Positions 7,099 to 15,032 of a stretch of 37,104 bases of DNA are shown here, in pieces; the first letter of the stretch is position 1; each line of letters opens with the position of its first letter. Below the pieces are notes generated by a model. That model did not search any database and was not told where the DNA came from. It worked only from the letters and a program-made list of their open reading frames with translations. The position numbers and the translations under genes were made by a program. The stretch comes from Chloroflexota bacterium. Its GTDB lineage: Bacteria > Chloroflexota > Chloroflexia > Chloroflexales > Roseiflexaceae. The DNA lies in the NCBI GenBank assembly GCA_013388755.1, contig JACAEQ010000016.1:1-37104 (forward strand), read 5' to 3'.

Positions 7099-7893
7099 AT
7101 GGCAACGCAGCTGCCACAACTGAATGACCACGACCTGGAGTTGCTCTCGTCATATATTGACGGGCAGCTCGGCGCCGACGAGCGCCGCGAGATCGAGCGG
7201 CGGTTGCGCGACGACGCGGCATTGCGCCGCGCATACGATGAACTGCGCGCAACGGTGCAGGCGCTGCGCGATCTTGAACCGCTGCGCCCGCCTCGCTCGT
7301 TCACATTCGACCCGGCGGTGGTCGCGCCGCCGCAACCTGCAGCGCGCCTCGGGTGGGGGCGGTTGCTGCAAGTTGCCGGCGTGTTTGCCGCCATCCTGAT
7401 CGCCGCTATCGGAACGCTGAGTGTGCTTGGTTCGCTGGGTGCGGGAGCGCCACAAATGGCCGCCGCGCCAACCGTGCCGGCTGTGGCGCCAATGGTCGCC
7501 GCCGCGCCGACAGTGGCGCCAGCCGCAACTATGGCGCCGTTGTCGGCGCGAGAAAATGTGCCTGCCCCTGCTGCAGGAGCGCCGGCCATCACGTCGGATC
7601 AGGCGGCCGGCTCACCGGCGCTCGAGTCTGCGCCGGAGGCGTCGCCCCTCGCCACGCCTGCCGCGGCTGCAGCGGCTGAACCCGCGCCGGAGGCGGCGCC
7701 CGCGCAGATCGTCGCGACGCCCGCAATCTCATCGCCGGGAACCACGGATCTCGTTCCGCCAACGCCGGCTCCCGAATCGCCCGCGCCAGCGGCGGCCGGT
7801 CCAGATGTACTGCTCATCCTGATGATTGCAGTGGTTGTCGTCCTGGCAGGCGGTGGCGTATGGCTCTGGCGTCGCAGCCGTTCAGCGCAATGA
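7099..7893 (+). CDS. Putative membrane-bound anti-sigma factor with Ala/Pro linker
   Basis: A 264-residue protein. Residues ~10-60 are a charged helical anti-sigma-like domain (LELLSSYIDGQLGADERREIERRL, split here as LELLSSYIDGQ then LGADERREIERRL). It matches the zinc-finger anti-sigma layout but lacks the His-x3-Cys-x2-Cys zinc ligands. A first membrane helix lies at ~88-112. A ~120-residue Ala/Pro/Thr-rich low-complexity segment follows, then a second membrane helix at ~237-256 with a WLWRRSRS basic end. Thus both termini may be cytoplasmic with an extracytoplasmic loop between. Its position just after the sigma gene supports the role. A small hairpin (CCCTGC-GA-GCAGGG, 7050-7063) lies in the gap between the two genes. 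No homologue outside the N-terminal domain was recognised. Confidence 0.75.
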   Translation: MATQLPQLNDHDLELLSSYIDGQLGADERREIERRLRDDAALRRAYDELRATVQALRDLEPLRPPRSFTFDPAVVAPPQPAARLGWGRLLQVAGVFAAILIAAIGTLSVLGSLGAGAPQMAAAPTVPAVAPMVAAAPTVAPAATMAPLSARENVPAPAAGAPAITSDQAAGSPALESAPEASPLATPAAAAAAEPAPEAAPAQIVATPAISSPGTTDLVPPTPAPESPAPAAAGPDVLLILMIAVVVVLAGGGVWLWRRSRSAQ

Positions 7894-7945
7894 GCACTCT
7901 CTTCATATCACGCCGGGAGCGCGGGTGTTCCATCCCGCGGATTCA

Positions 7946-8512
7946 ATGAACCAGGCGACGCACGAACCCGATACGACGCCCGCTGCAACATGGCGCGCCT
8001 GGGTGCGACCGGCGCTCATTGCCCTGATTGCGGTCGTGCTCAACATCATTGCCTACCTGATCATACCGCCGGATCTTGCGCGCCGTCTGGGGGCGCTTGG
8101 TTACCTTGGCGTTTTTTTGATCACCCTGATCTCAAACGCAACGATCGTCATCCCGATCCCCTATTTCGGACTGGTGGCGGCGCTTGCGCCTGGTTTGAAC
8201 ATCGCCGGTGTTGGCATTGCGGGGGCGCTTGGCTCGGTGATTGGCGAGTCGGCAGGGTTCGCCGTGGGCCGCTCGGGGCGCGGCGCTCTCGCGAATACAC
8301 GTTTCTACCGCTGGGTGCAACGCCAGCTCGAACATCCCTGGCGAGCGTTCGCCGTTCTGTTCCTGCTCTCAGCACCGCCAAACCCGGCGTTCGACATCGC
8401 CGGCGTTACTGCAGGCGCGATGGGTCTACCATTCTGGTTATTCGCCACCGCGGTATTTCTCGCGCGGCTGGTACGTTTCAGTGTCATCGCCCTGCTTGGC
8501 GGCGCGACCTGA
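7946..8512 (+). CDS. DedA/VTT-domain membrane protein
   Basis: A 188-residue integral membrane protein of the VTT (SNARE-associated/DedA-like) class, a family linked to phospholipid or undecaprenyl-phosphate flipping. After a short polar N-terminus come helices around residues 20-40, 52-70, 78-105, 125-150 and 158-180. ALGSVIGESAGFAVGRSGRG matches the conserved glycine-rich loop before the re-entrant segment, and SAPPNPAFDIAGVTAGAMGLPFW the second conserved region. I chose the ATG at 7946; reading on upstream in the same frame would overlap the preceding gene and look non-coding. It is convergent with the gene at 8517. The 4-base gap is part of a short palindrome, CCTGAC-GT-GTCAGG (8508-8521), that carries both stop codons. 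Confidence 0.8.
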   Translation: MNQATHEPDTTPAATWRAWVRPALIALIAVVLNIIAYLIIPPDLARRLGALGYLGVFLITLISNATIVIPIPYFGLVAALAPGLNIAGVGIAGALGSVIGESAGFAVGRSGRGALANTRFYRWVQRQLEHPWRAFAVLFLLSAPPNPAFDIAGVTAGAMGLPFWLFATAVFLARLVRFSVIALLGGAT

Positions 8513-8516
8513 CGTG

Positions 8517-8921
8517 TCAGGCGGCGCCGATGATCCGCTCGCGCGGCTGGATCAGCGACGCAATATGCCGGTTGAACGCCAGCAAGTCGAAAGGCTTTTC
8601 GATCATCGGCACGCCGGCGCCGGCCAGCATCTCGTACATACCGCGCGGTGGCAGGGCGCCACATACCAGGAGCACGGGAATGTGTGCCGTTTGCGTTGTG
8701 GTGCGCAGCTCATCAATCCACGCATAGCCGGCGACATTGGAGAATGACCAGTCGAAGATGACAAGATCCGGTTCCTGCTGCGCCAGGGCACGATGGGCAT
8801 CTTGCACATGGCGCGTCAGCGTGATCGTGTACCCCTCCATCGCAAGCATTGCCTCAAACAACCGGCCAAGGTCAGGGTCTTCTTCGACGACCAGGATGTG
8901 GCCGCGGCGCAAGCCTCCCAT
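8517..8921 (-). CDS. Stand-alone response-regulator receiver domain protein
   Basis: A 134-residue CheY-like protein with no output domain. The acidic pocket is E13, E14, D15 (LVVEEDPD), the phosphoacceptor is D57 (LVIFDWSF) and the conserved lysine is K109 (IEKPFD). The usual Thr/Ser switch residue is replaced by Cys-Gly in LLVCGAL, so signalling may differ from canonical CheY. The ATG at 8921-8919 has a strong GGAGG five bases upstream; a longer reading to 8990 has no such site. No histidine kinase is nearby, so its partner is unknown. Bases 8922-9138 upstream contain no gene. Confidence 0.87.
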   Translation of the reverse strand: MGGLRRGHILVVEEDPDLGRLFEAMLAMEGYTITLTRHVQDAHRALAQQEPDLVIFDWSFSNVAGYAWIDELRTTTQTAHIPVLLVCGALPPRGMYEMLAGAGVPMIEKPFDLLAFNRHIASLIQPRERIIGAA

Positions 8922-9020
8922 AGAACCCTCCCCGAAAGCATCTGCCGCATGCGAATATGCATCAACGATGGGCCCTGCGGTCAAAGGCATGGTGCTGGTT
9001 TGGGCGTCGGCCGCAGCGCA

Positions 9021-9046
9021 TTACCGCATATGCGGATGCACGGTAA
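9021..9046. promoter_or_regulatory. Nested palindrome between receiver gene and gdhA
   Basis: The perfect 12-base palindrome CCGCATATGCGG (9024-9035) overlaps the outer inverted repeat TTACCG (9021-9026) / CGGTAA (9041-9046). It lies ~100 bases upstream of the receiver gene start and ~90 bases past the end of gdhA. It could be an operator or an RNA hairpin; no binding protein can be named. Confidence 0.3.
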
Positions 9047-9138
9047 CATGCATACGACGGCCCTTGCGCGGCACGTACCGCATGCTACGCATGGAAAACG
9101 CTGCAAGCGGCGACGAGGATACGCGGCGCGGCGGCGTA

Positions 9139-10404
9139 TTACGGGTACAACCCGCGGATGATATTTGCGTCGGCCACCCGCCGGACGGCCAGCAGGTACG
9201 CCGCCAGGCGCAACGAGATGCGCCGTTGTTCCGCGAGGTCGCACACCTGGTTGAATGCATCAACCATGATATGTTCCAGGCGAGCATTAACATCGTGCTC
9301 GTTCCAGAAAAACGACTGCAACCCCTGAACCCATTCAAAATAGCTGACGGTCACGCCGCCGGCATTGGCCAGAATGTCGGGGACGACAGCAATGCCACGT
9401 TCATCGAGGATTGCATCCGCCAGCGGCGTCGTCGGGCCGTTGGCGCCTTCGACGATCAGCGCGGCACGGATCCGCGCCGCATTGCGATCGGTAATCTGAT
9501 TTTCCATCGCCGCCGGCACAAGAACATCGCACGGTGTTTCGAGCAAGGCGTCGCCGGCGATTCGCTCGACGCCAGGCGCGCTGTACCCTGCAAGCAGGCG
9601 GCGCGGATGATGGGCGGCATAACGCCGCATACCGGCGATGTCGAGCCCATCGCGGCAGACATAACCACCGCTGGCGTCACCCACACCAATCACGCGGCAC
9701 CCCAGTTCGGCAAGCAGCGCCGCTGCCACTCCCCCGACATTGCCAAATCCCTGGACGACCACGTTCAACTGGTCGAGACGTCGCCCGTGCCTGCGCGCCC
9801 ATTCGCGCACCATCAGGCTGACGCCGCGCCCGGTCGCCTCGTTGCGCCCCAGCGAACCTCCCACTTCCACCGGTTTACCAGTAACGACCGCATTAATCGT
9901 ATGCCCCTGTTGCATCGACAGGGTGTCCATGAACCATGCCATGATTTGCGCGTTGGTATTGACATCAGGCGCCGGGATGTCACGTTCGCTGCCGACCACA
10001 ATACCGACTTCGGTGGCGAAGCGGCGCGTCAGTCGTTCAAGCTCCTGCAGCGAGAGTTGCGCCGGATCACAGACGACGCCGCCCTTGGCGCCGCCATACG
10101 GAATATTGACCAGTGCGCATTTCCATGTCATCCACATCGCAAGTGCGCGCACTTCGTCAATATCAACACTCGGGTGGTAGCGCAGGCCACCCTTGGTCGG
10201 GCCGCGGCCAAGGTTATGTTGCACGCGATACCCGGTGAACATGCGCGTCGAGCCATCGTCCATCGCAACCGGAAAGCGCACCGTGAGCTCGCGTTGCGGC
10301 ACGCGCAACACCTCGCGTACATTGTCGGGCAGGGCGAGCAGCGCAGCAGCGCGATCGAACTGCTCCTGTGCGATGCGGAAGGGATTGTCACGATCAGACT
10401 TCAT
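9139..10404 (-). CDS. gdhA: Glutamate dehydrogenase (NAD(P)-dependent)
   Basis: A 421-residue cytoplasmic enzyme that interconverts glutamate with 2-oxoglutarate and ammonium, linking carbon and nitrogen metabolism. The substrate domain contains GPTKGGLRYHP and IPYGGAKGGV, the latter holding the catalytic lysine, followed by the conserved GSERDIPAPDVNT. The Rossmann domain has VVVQGFGNVGG for dinucleotide binding, and ANAGGVTVSYFEWVQ is the late conserved block. The length of ~420 residues fits the hexameric small-subunit class. The ATG at 10404 is preceded by AAGGAG six bases away. It lies 15 bases after the GNAT acetyltransferase gene and is probably cotranscribed with it. Cofactor preference is not clear by eye. 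Confidence 0.97.
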   Translation of the reverse strand: MKSDRDNPFRIAQEQFDRAAALLALPDNVREVLRVPQRELTVRFPVAMDDGSTRMFTGYRVQHNLGRGPTKGGLRYHPSVDIDEVRALAMWMTWKCALVNIPYGGAKGGVVCDPAQLSLQELERLTRRFATEVGIVVGSERDIPAPDVNTNAQIMAWFMDTLSMQQGHTINAVVTGKPVEVGGSLGRNEATGRGVSLMVREWARRHGRRLDQLNVVVQGFGNVGGVAAALLAELGCRVIGVGDASGGYVCRDGLDIAGMRRYAAHHPRRLLAGYSAPGVERIAGDALLETPCDVLVPAAMENQITDRNAARIRAALIVEGANGPTTPLADAILDERGIAVVPDILANAGGVTVSYFEWVQGLQSFFWNEHDVNARLEHIMVDAFNQVCDLAEQRRISLRLAAYLLAVRRVADANIIRGLYP

Positions 10405-10419
10405 TGTCTGCTCCTTAGG

Positions 10420-11067
10420 TCAGCGGAGATCCTTGCGCATATAGATCCAGCGTCGCTGGCGGAGCATCAGGCCTGCCAGCCATGATCGGCGCGTCGCATG
10501 ATCGACAAAACCTGCGTGCATATAGAGACGACGCGCTGCCTGGTTCGAGGCGCTGACGTAGAGCCCGAGAAAGCGTTTGCCGCGCTGGCGCGCTTCATGT
10601 TCAGCATGGGCGACCAGCGCGCGGGCAATGCCGTGCCGCCGGCAGGATGCCAGCACGGCGACGTCGGTAATATATCCTTCACCGCGTTCGATCGTATGAT
10701 CAAGCAGCGAGAGGGCAAAGATCGAGCGCATCGCGCCCCAGACACCAAGGACCTGATGAAACGCAAGCTCAGCAGCACCACTGGCATCGTTCCCCATTTC
10801 CCAGGTGCGCAATGAGATCGTCCCCACCACCAGGCCGCCCGATTCGGCGACGAACATGCCACGCAGTGCGCTCCGGCCCTGGCGGCGCCATGCTTCGGCC
10901 ATGGCCTCGATGCCGCGCGCCATGCCGCGCACGCCGAACGCGGCGCCGAATTTGTCGGCGAACGCCTCGCAGTGTAGCCGCAGGATCGGGTAGATATCAT
11001 CCATGCGCGCGGCACGGATCTGTACTGGCATGCTTGCGGGAATGGGATCGTGCGGCACCGGCAGCAT
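10420..11067 (-). CDS. GNAT-family N-acetyltransferase
   Basis: A ~215-residue acetyl-CoA-dependent acetyltransferase. The GNAT fold is seen from IRAARMDDIYPILRLH (first strand and helix) through GMFVAESGGLVVGTISL to the acetyl-CoA pyrophosphate-binding motif ITDVAVLASCRRHGIARAL and the closing LYVSASNQAARRLYMHAGF. The start is uncertain: the ATG at 11067 has a GGGA a few bases upstream, one at 11031 starts right at the domain, and one at 11097 has no ribosome site. It sits directly upstream of gdhA with a 15-base gap. The substrate is unknown; protein or amino-acid acetylation are both possible. Confidence 0.85.
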   Translation of the reverse strand: MLPVPHDPIPASMPVQIRAARMDDIYPILRLHCEAFADKFGAAFGVRGMARGIEAMAEAWRRQGRSALRGMFVAESGGLVVGTISLRTWEMGNDASGAAELAFHQVLGVWGAMRSIFALSLLDHTIERGEGYITDVAVLASCRRHGIARALVAHAEHEARQRGKRFLGLYVSASNQAARRLYMHAGFVDHATRRSWLAGLMLRQRRWIYMRKDLR

Positions 11068-11328
11068 GGCTTCCCAACACGAAGCGCAGCAGAGCATTCA
11101 GCGACGCTGTGAAGAAGCACCGTCAGAGGCATCCTCTGGCGACACCGATTCAGCGACGGTTCATTGTACACATGCCACGGATGAGCGTCAACCGAAGGCT
11201 GCCGCGCGACAGGGCGCTTGTAAAGACACTGCATGCAAACCCGGGTACGCGGGTCTCCGGCTCGCATGCGCCTGCCGTCAAGCATGGGCAGGAACGGCTA
11301 TGCCGCTTTCAGATAGGCATTTAGCGCC

Positions 11329-11463
11329 AATACCTTTCAGATAAGGCGTTCTGCACCGCACAGCCCCCCCACCCAACCGCCCCCCGCCGGGGGGTGGAGT
11401 CGAACTCCCTCCCCCGCCGGGGGAGGGCCGGGGTCGGGGTGACGGGCGTATTTGAAAGGTATT
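11329..11463. repeat. Second small inverted-repeat element (135 bp)
   Basis: The ends AATACCTTTCAGATA (11329-11343) and TATTTGAAAGGTATT (11449-11463) are inverted repeats matching at 14 of 15 positions. The interior is G/C-run rich and contains two strong hairpins, around 11370-11395 and CCCTCCCCC/GGGGGAGGG at ~11407-11427. The element is directly flanked by GCATTTAGCGCC (11317-11328) and GCATTTAGAGCC (11464-11475), an 11/12 direct repeat that looks like a target duplication. No protein is encoded. Bases 11068-11316 beside it hold no gene. Confidence 0.65.
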
Positions 11464-11470
11464 GCATTTA

Positions 11471-11624
11471 GAGCCTATCCGAAAACCCATGGGCCTGCGG
11501 TCATTGCGAGGAGCGCCAGCGACCGCCTGCAGCGAGCGCAGCGTGGCTGACGCAATCGACCGGCGCGCGAGGAGATTGCTTCGCTTCGCTCGCAATGACA
11601 CCAGTCCGTTATTCGGATAGGCTC
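11471..11624 (+). repeat. Complete copy 2 of the MITE-like repeat
   Basis: A 154-base element bounded by GAGCCTATCCGAA (from 11471) and TTCGGATAGGCTC (to 11624), which are perfect inverted repeats. It is flanked on both sides by TTA (11468-11470 and 11625-11627), a possible 3-base target duplication. Inside is a second inverted pair, TCATTGCGAG near 11501 and CTCGCAATGA near 11590, so the single strand can fold into a long hairpin. It carries no gene. A consensus-like promoter starts 22 bases beyond its right edge. Confidence 0.85.
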
Positions 11625-11648
11625 TTAATGTCGTTGCGCGACCTTCCA

Positions 11649-11677
11649 TTGACACCTCAGGCGCTGAAGGCTACAAT
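11649..11677 (+). promoter_or_regulatory. Sigma-70-type promoter of the two-gene membrane operon
   Basis: TTGACA (11649-11654) and TACAAT (11672-11677) are 17 bases apart, a near-consensus vegetative promoter. The predicted transcript start near 11684 gives a ~65-base leader to the GTG at 11749, which has GGAGGA upstream. Confidence 0.75.
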
Positions 11678-11748
11678 GCTGGCCGTTTCTGATCGTTCTG
11701 CGGCACGGCGCGCCTGCCGCCTGTGATAGATGTGGAGGAAGCGTACAC

Positions 11749-12597
11749 GTGTCTCTTGCGCCACGCTATGACCGGATTGTGTCACTCGTGCTGCTGGTGT
11801 TGCTCGGGCTGGCGGTGGTCGTCTTGATTGACATCAACCCGAACATCCTGCGGGCGCGCTTCGGCGGTGATGTGCCCAGCATCTCCGTCTCCTGGGTGTT
11901 GATCGCTTCGCTGGTGGTGATTACCAGTACGGGCGCCGATGTGTTCATCCGGTCGCATCCGCAGATGCAGACGCGCGCGTTACCGGCGATCAGGCTTGGC
12001 CCGCTACATCTCGAACTGGCGCCGGCGTACTGGATCATTCCCTCGTTCGCAATCATTGCGTCATTCGCGTTCTTCCGTCTGTTTAGCGCCAGCCTGGCGA
12101 CTCTGGCATTCGCCATTGCGTTGCTTGCCGCGGGCGGATTCCTGTTCGGGGCGCTGGTCGCCCAGCACTATTCGCTCGACCGGCGCACCAGCGTTCGCCA
12201 GCGAGCGCGGCTGGCACTGCAGGCGATGGCGTTGTTGCTGGCATTCGGAGTCTTCAGTGCCATCTACTATGCCCGGCTGCGCACGCTGTACTCTGCGGCG
12301 CTGATCGGCGCCAGCGCTGCGCTCCTGGCCTATGCGCTGCTACATATGACGCCAGCGCGCGGTGTGCCCCTGCTGGCGCTCCTGATCGGTCTGACCCTGG
12401 CAGAAGCGACCTGGGCGCTCAACTACTGGGCCGCGCCGTTTCTCATCGGTGGGGCCCTGCTGCTGGCGCTGTTCTATGTCGTGACGGGGTTGTTGCAGAA
12501 CCATCTCGATGGCACGCTGACGCGCCGCGTCCTCTGGGAGTATAGCCTGCTTGGCAGCGCCATGTTGCTGGTCATTGTGTATGTGACGTTTCGCTGA
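11749..12597 (+). CDS. Unknown multi-spanning membrane protein
   Basis: A 282-residue hydrophobic protein with about eight predicted membrane helices (near residues 10-28, 45-62, 92-112, 115-138, 155-172, 178-197, 203-225, 228-250 and a last one at ~262-280). Short basic loops such as YSLDRRTSVRQRAR separate them. I recognise no catalytic motif and no family with confidence. The GTG start has GGAGGA in good position and a strong promoter upstream. Its stop overlaps the next gene's ATG (TGATG), so the product is probably made together with the YhfC-like protease and may be its partner or substrate; that is inference from position only. Confidence 0.8.
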   Translation: MSLAPRYDRIVSLVLLVLLGLAVVVLIDINPNILRARFGGDVPSISVSWVLIASLVVITSTGADVFIRSHPQMQTRALPAIRLGPLHLELAPAYWIIPSFAIIASFAFFRLFSASLATLAFAIALLAAGGFLFGALVAQHYSLDRRTSVRQRARLALQAMALLLAFGVFSAIYYARLRTLYSAALIGASAALLAYALLHMTPARGVPLLALLIGLTLAEATWALNYWAAPFLIGGALLLALFYVVTGLLQNHLDGTLTRRVLWEYSLLGSAMLLVIVYVTFR

Positions 12598-13430
12598 TGG
12601 AATCGTCTGTTCAGTTGAGCATCGGCCGGATCGCGGCGACGGTTATCGCGGCTGGTTTTGAGGTGCTCTTCCCGCTTGTGATCGCCTGGTTCGCCTGGCG
12701 TCACCTGCGCGTGGCATGGCGCTATTTCGCGTATGGGGCCGTTATCTTCCTGATCTTCCAGCTTATCAGCCGCGTCCCGCTGGTCATGGCGCTACAGGGA
12801 ATGCTTGCCACACAGCTGCAGGCGTCGCGCGTGTGGCTGCTCGGCTGGATTGCAGGCCTGTCGCTGAGTGCTGGCCTGGCGGAAGAGATCGGGCGCTACC
12901 TCGGGTATCGCTGGCTGTTTCGCGAGGAAAAGACATGGGCGCGGGCGGTCATGTATGGTCTGGGGCATGGCGGGCTGGAGTCGATGGTGCTGGTTGCCGG
13001 CCTGACGCTGATGGGGTTGATCAACCTGATCGCGCTCAGTACGATGGATATCAGCACGCTACCGTTGACCGCTGAGCAGCAGGAGCAGATCCGCCAGCAA
13101 CTTGCCGCAGTGGCGGCACAACCCGACTGGTTGCCACTGGTTGGTGCATGGGAGCGGCTCTGGACGCTGCCGGTGCATGTGGCGCTGTCGGTGATGGTGC
13201 TCCAGGTGTTCCGGCGCGGTCAGGCGCGGTGGCTCTGGCTGGCGGTGGCGGCCCATACACTGGTCAACCTGGTGGCGGTCGGCATGGCGCCTGTGTTCGG
13301 ATTGCAGGATATGGATGCCATCTGGGCGCCGGAGATTGTCGTCACCATCGCAGGCATGGCCGGCATGTGGGTTATCTGGCGGTTACGCGACGCGCCGGCG
13401 CCCGCGTATGATAAAGCGCATGGCGTATAA
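12597..13430 (+). CDS. YhfC-family intramembrane metalloprotease-like protein
   Basis: A 277-residue membrane protein of the YhfC type, a relative of CPBP/Abi (CAAX) proteases. The conserved blocks are LAEEIGRYLGYRWLF (the glutamate pair, ~residues 95-110), YGLGHGGLES (His in a membrane helix, ~120-130) and AVAAHTLVNLVAVG (His, ~218-232). These residues form the presumed metal site. About seven membrane helices are visible, with a polar stretch at ~150-180 (PLTAEQQEQIRQQLA). It is translationally coupled to the preceding membrane protein. A strong hairpin follows at 13432-13464. Protease activity is inferred from the family, not shown. Confidence 0.85.
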   Translation: MESSVQLSIGRIAATVIAAGFEVLFPLVIAWFAWRHLRVAWRYFAYGAVIFLIFQLISRVPLVMALQGMLATQLQASRVWLLGWIAGLSLSAGLAEEIGRYLGYRWLFREEKTWARAVMYGLGHGGLESMVLVAGLTLMGLINLIALSTMDISTLPLTAEQQEQIRQQLAAVAAQPDWLPLVGAWERLWTLPVHVALSVMVLQVFRRGQARWLWLAVAAHTLVNLVAVGMAPVFGLQDMDAIWAPEIVVTIAGMAGMWVIWRLRDAPAPAYDKAHGV

Positions 13431-13431
13431 C

Positions 13432-13464
13432 GGCGAAGCACCCACGCAACGCGGATGCTTCGCC
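13432..13464. terminator. Hairpin between convergent genes
   Basis: GGCGAAGCA (13432-13440) and TGCTTCGCC (13456-13464) form a perfect 9-base-pair stem around a 15-base loop. It lies directly after the stop at 13430 and just before the end of the coxM-like gene on the other strand, so it can serve both directions. There is no clear T-run on the plus strand. Confidence 0.55.
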
Positions 13465-13481
13465 CCCCGGCACAATGGCGG

Positions 13482-14345
13482 TTATGCGCGGGCACGCTGG
13501 AGCGCTTCGACCAGCGCCCGGCGCGTATACACTTTCACCATCGCCTGGCGATATTCGGCCGAGGCGTGGATATCACCCAGGTAGTCAATTCCATCGCCGG
13601 CGGCAGCGGCAGCGGCTGCCACGTCAGCATCGTCCCCCGCCGTACCGGCCAGGGCCGCTTCGGCTGCTGGCTGGCGCACGGCCACCGCACCGGCGCCGGT
13701 CACCGCGATACGGCACGCCGCAACCGCCCCACCGTCCAGCCTGACATATGCCGCAACACCAACGATTGCATAGCGTGACGCCGGATGGCGCAGCTTGGCA
13801 TATGCGGCGCCTTCGCCCTGGCCCAGCACCGGGAACGTAACCGAGGTTATCACTTCCGTCGGCTCCACGGCGCTGGTCAGCATCGCGACGAACATATCGT
13901 CGGCGGCGATGCTCCGTGCGCCCATCGGGCCGGTGACGTTGATTGTCGCGCCGAGTGCCAGCGCAACGGCCGGCAGGTCAGCAGCCGGATCGGCATGTGC
14001 CAGTGAACCGCCGATGGTACCGCGGTTGCGCACCTGGATGTCGCCGATCTGGCCAGCACACTCGGCGAGCACGAGGCATGTCGAGCGCACGGCGTCGCTT
14101 GTAGCAATCTCATGATAGGTGGTGGCGGCACCGATGATCAGGTTGCCGTTGACGGTGATGCCTTGCAGTTCGGTAACCCGGCTGATGTCGATCAGCACCG
14201 CGGGCTGTGCAAGGCGCAACTTGAGCGCAGGAAGCAGCGAGTGGCCGCCAGCGAGCAATTTGGCGTCATCACCATGCTGCTGGAGCAACCCGATCGCTTC
14301 GTTGACCGTCTTTGGCGAATAGTACTGGAAAGGAGCCGGGATCAT
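13482..14345 (-). CDS. coxM: CoxM-like FAD subunit of a molybdenum hydroxylase
   Basis: A 287-residue medium subunit of the CO dehydrogenase/xanthine dehydrogenase family, which passes electrons from the Fe-S subunit to FAD. The FAD-binding motifs are AGGHSLLPALKLR (32-44) and TIGGSLAHADPAADLP (110-125), both characteristic. LRHPASRYAIVGVAA is the later conserved block. The ATG at 14345 has GGAG upstream. It follows the coxS-like gene after a 170-base gap, which is long for this operon type. No large molybdopterin subunit (CoxL) lies beside it in this window. The real substrate could be CO or another small molecule; the gene name indicates family only. Confidence 0.9.
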   Translation of the reverse strand: MIPAPFQYYSPKTVNEAIGLLQQHGDDAKLLAGGHSLLPALKLRLAQPAVLIDISRVTELQGITVNGNLIIGAATTYHEIATSDAVRSTCLVLAECAGQIGDIQVRNRGTIGGSLAHADPAADLPAVALALGATINVTGPMGARSIAADDMFVAMLTSAVEPTEVITSVTFPVLGQGEGAAYAKLRHPASRYAIVGVAAYVRLDGGAVAACRIAVTGAGAVAVRQPAAEAALAGTAGDDADVAAAAAAAGDGIDYLGDIHASAEYRQAMVKVYTRRALVEALQRARA

Positions 14346-14515
14346 TGTGGCACTCCTCTATATGACGCGAGTCGTGTGGTCGCCCGTATAACCGATCATG
14401 CTCCGCCGTTGCCGGCACCTGCATCTGCCTGGCGCCGCACGGCGACAGCGCTGTGATTCCTTCCGGTGCGGAGAACCAGGGGTCGGGGCGCAGCGCCAGC
14501 CTGGAGATGAGCGCA

Positions 14516-14998
14516 TTACACGGTCACTTGCTCGCCGCGCATTTTTGCCGCAGCGTACTGCACCGCGCGCACAATGTTATGATAGCCGGTGCAGCGGCAG
14601 AGGTTCCCCTCGAGCCCGTGGCGTACCTCATCATCGGTCGGGGCCGGATTATGCTGCAACAGATCGTAGGCCGCCATGATCATGCCGGGGGTACAATAGC
14701 CGCACTGCAGGCCGTGGCATTCCCAGAAGCCCTCCTGTAACGGGTGCAACTGCCCATCGCGCGCCAGGCCTTCGATCGTCGTCACCTCGGCGCCATCGGC
14801 CTGCACCGCCAGCATTGTGCACGACTTGACACTCGCGCCGTTGACCATCACCACACATGCGCCGCACTGGCTGGTATCACAGCCAATATGCGTGCCAGTC
14901 AGGTTCAGTTGTTCACGCAGGTAGTGGACGAGCAGCGTGCGTGGCTCGACATCGCTGGTATGAGACTTGCCGTTGACCGTTACCGTAATCGTCGCCAC
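14516..14998 (-). CDS. coxS: CoxS-like [2Fe-2S] subunit of a molybdenum hydroxylase
   Basis: A 160-residue small subunit holding two [2Fe-2S] clusters. The plant-type cluster ligands are C40, C45, C48 and C60 ([10 protein letters not shown], then C60). The second cluster in the helical domain uses C99, C102, C133 and C135 (QCGYCTPGM and [11 protein letters not shown]). The GTG at 14998-14996 is chosen because GGAGG lies eight bases upstream and the product then has the family length; reading farther upstream adds a non-homologous extension. It follows the coxG-like gene by 34 bases. It should transfer electrons from a molybdenum subunit, not encoded here, to the FAD subunit. Confidence 0.93.
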   Translation of the reverse strand: MATITVTVNGKSHTSDVEPRTLLVHYLREQLNLTGTHIGCDTSQCGACVVMVNGASVKSCTMLAVQADGAEVTTIEGLARDGQLHPLQEGFWECHGLQCGYCTPGMIMAAYDLLQHNPAPTDDEVRHGLEGNLCRCTGYHNIVRAVQYAAAKMRGEQVTV

Positions 14999-15032
14999 TG
15001 TATATACCTCCTCATCGAGCAGTAATGGAGCC

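Noticed and set aside
8737-10485. Plus-strand open frame of 582 codons opposite gdhA
   Set aside because: It runs across the receiver gene, the gap and gdhA, whose motifs are unambiguous. Its composition is typical of an antisense shadow in GC-rich DNA.
11278-11655. Minus-strand frame of 125 codons across the two repeats
   Set aside because: It is read almost wholly from repeat DNA and G/C runs and has no independent support.
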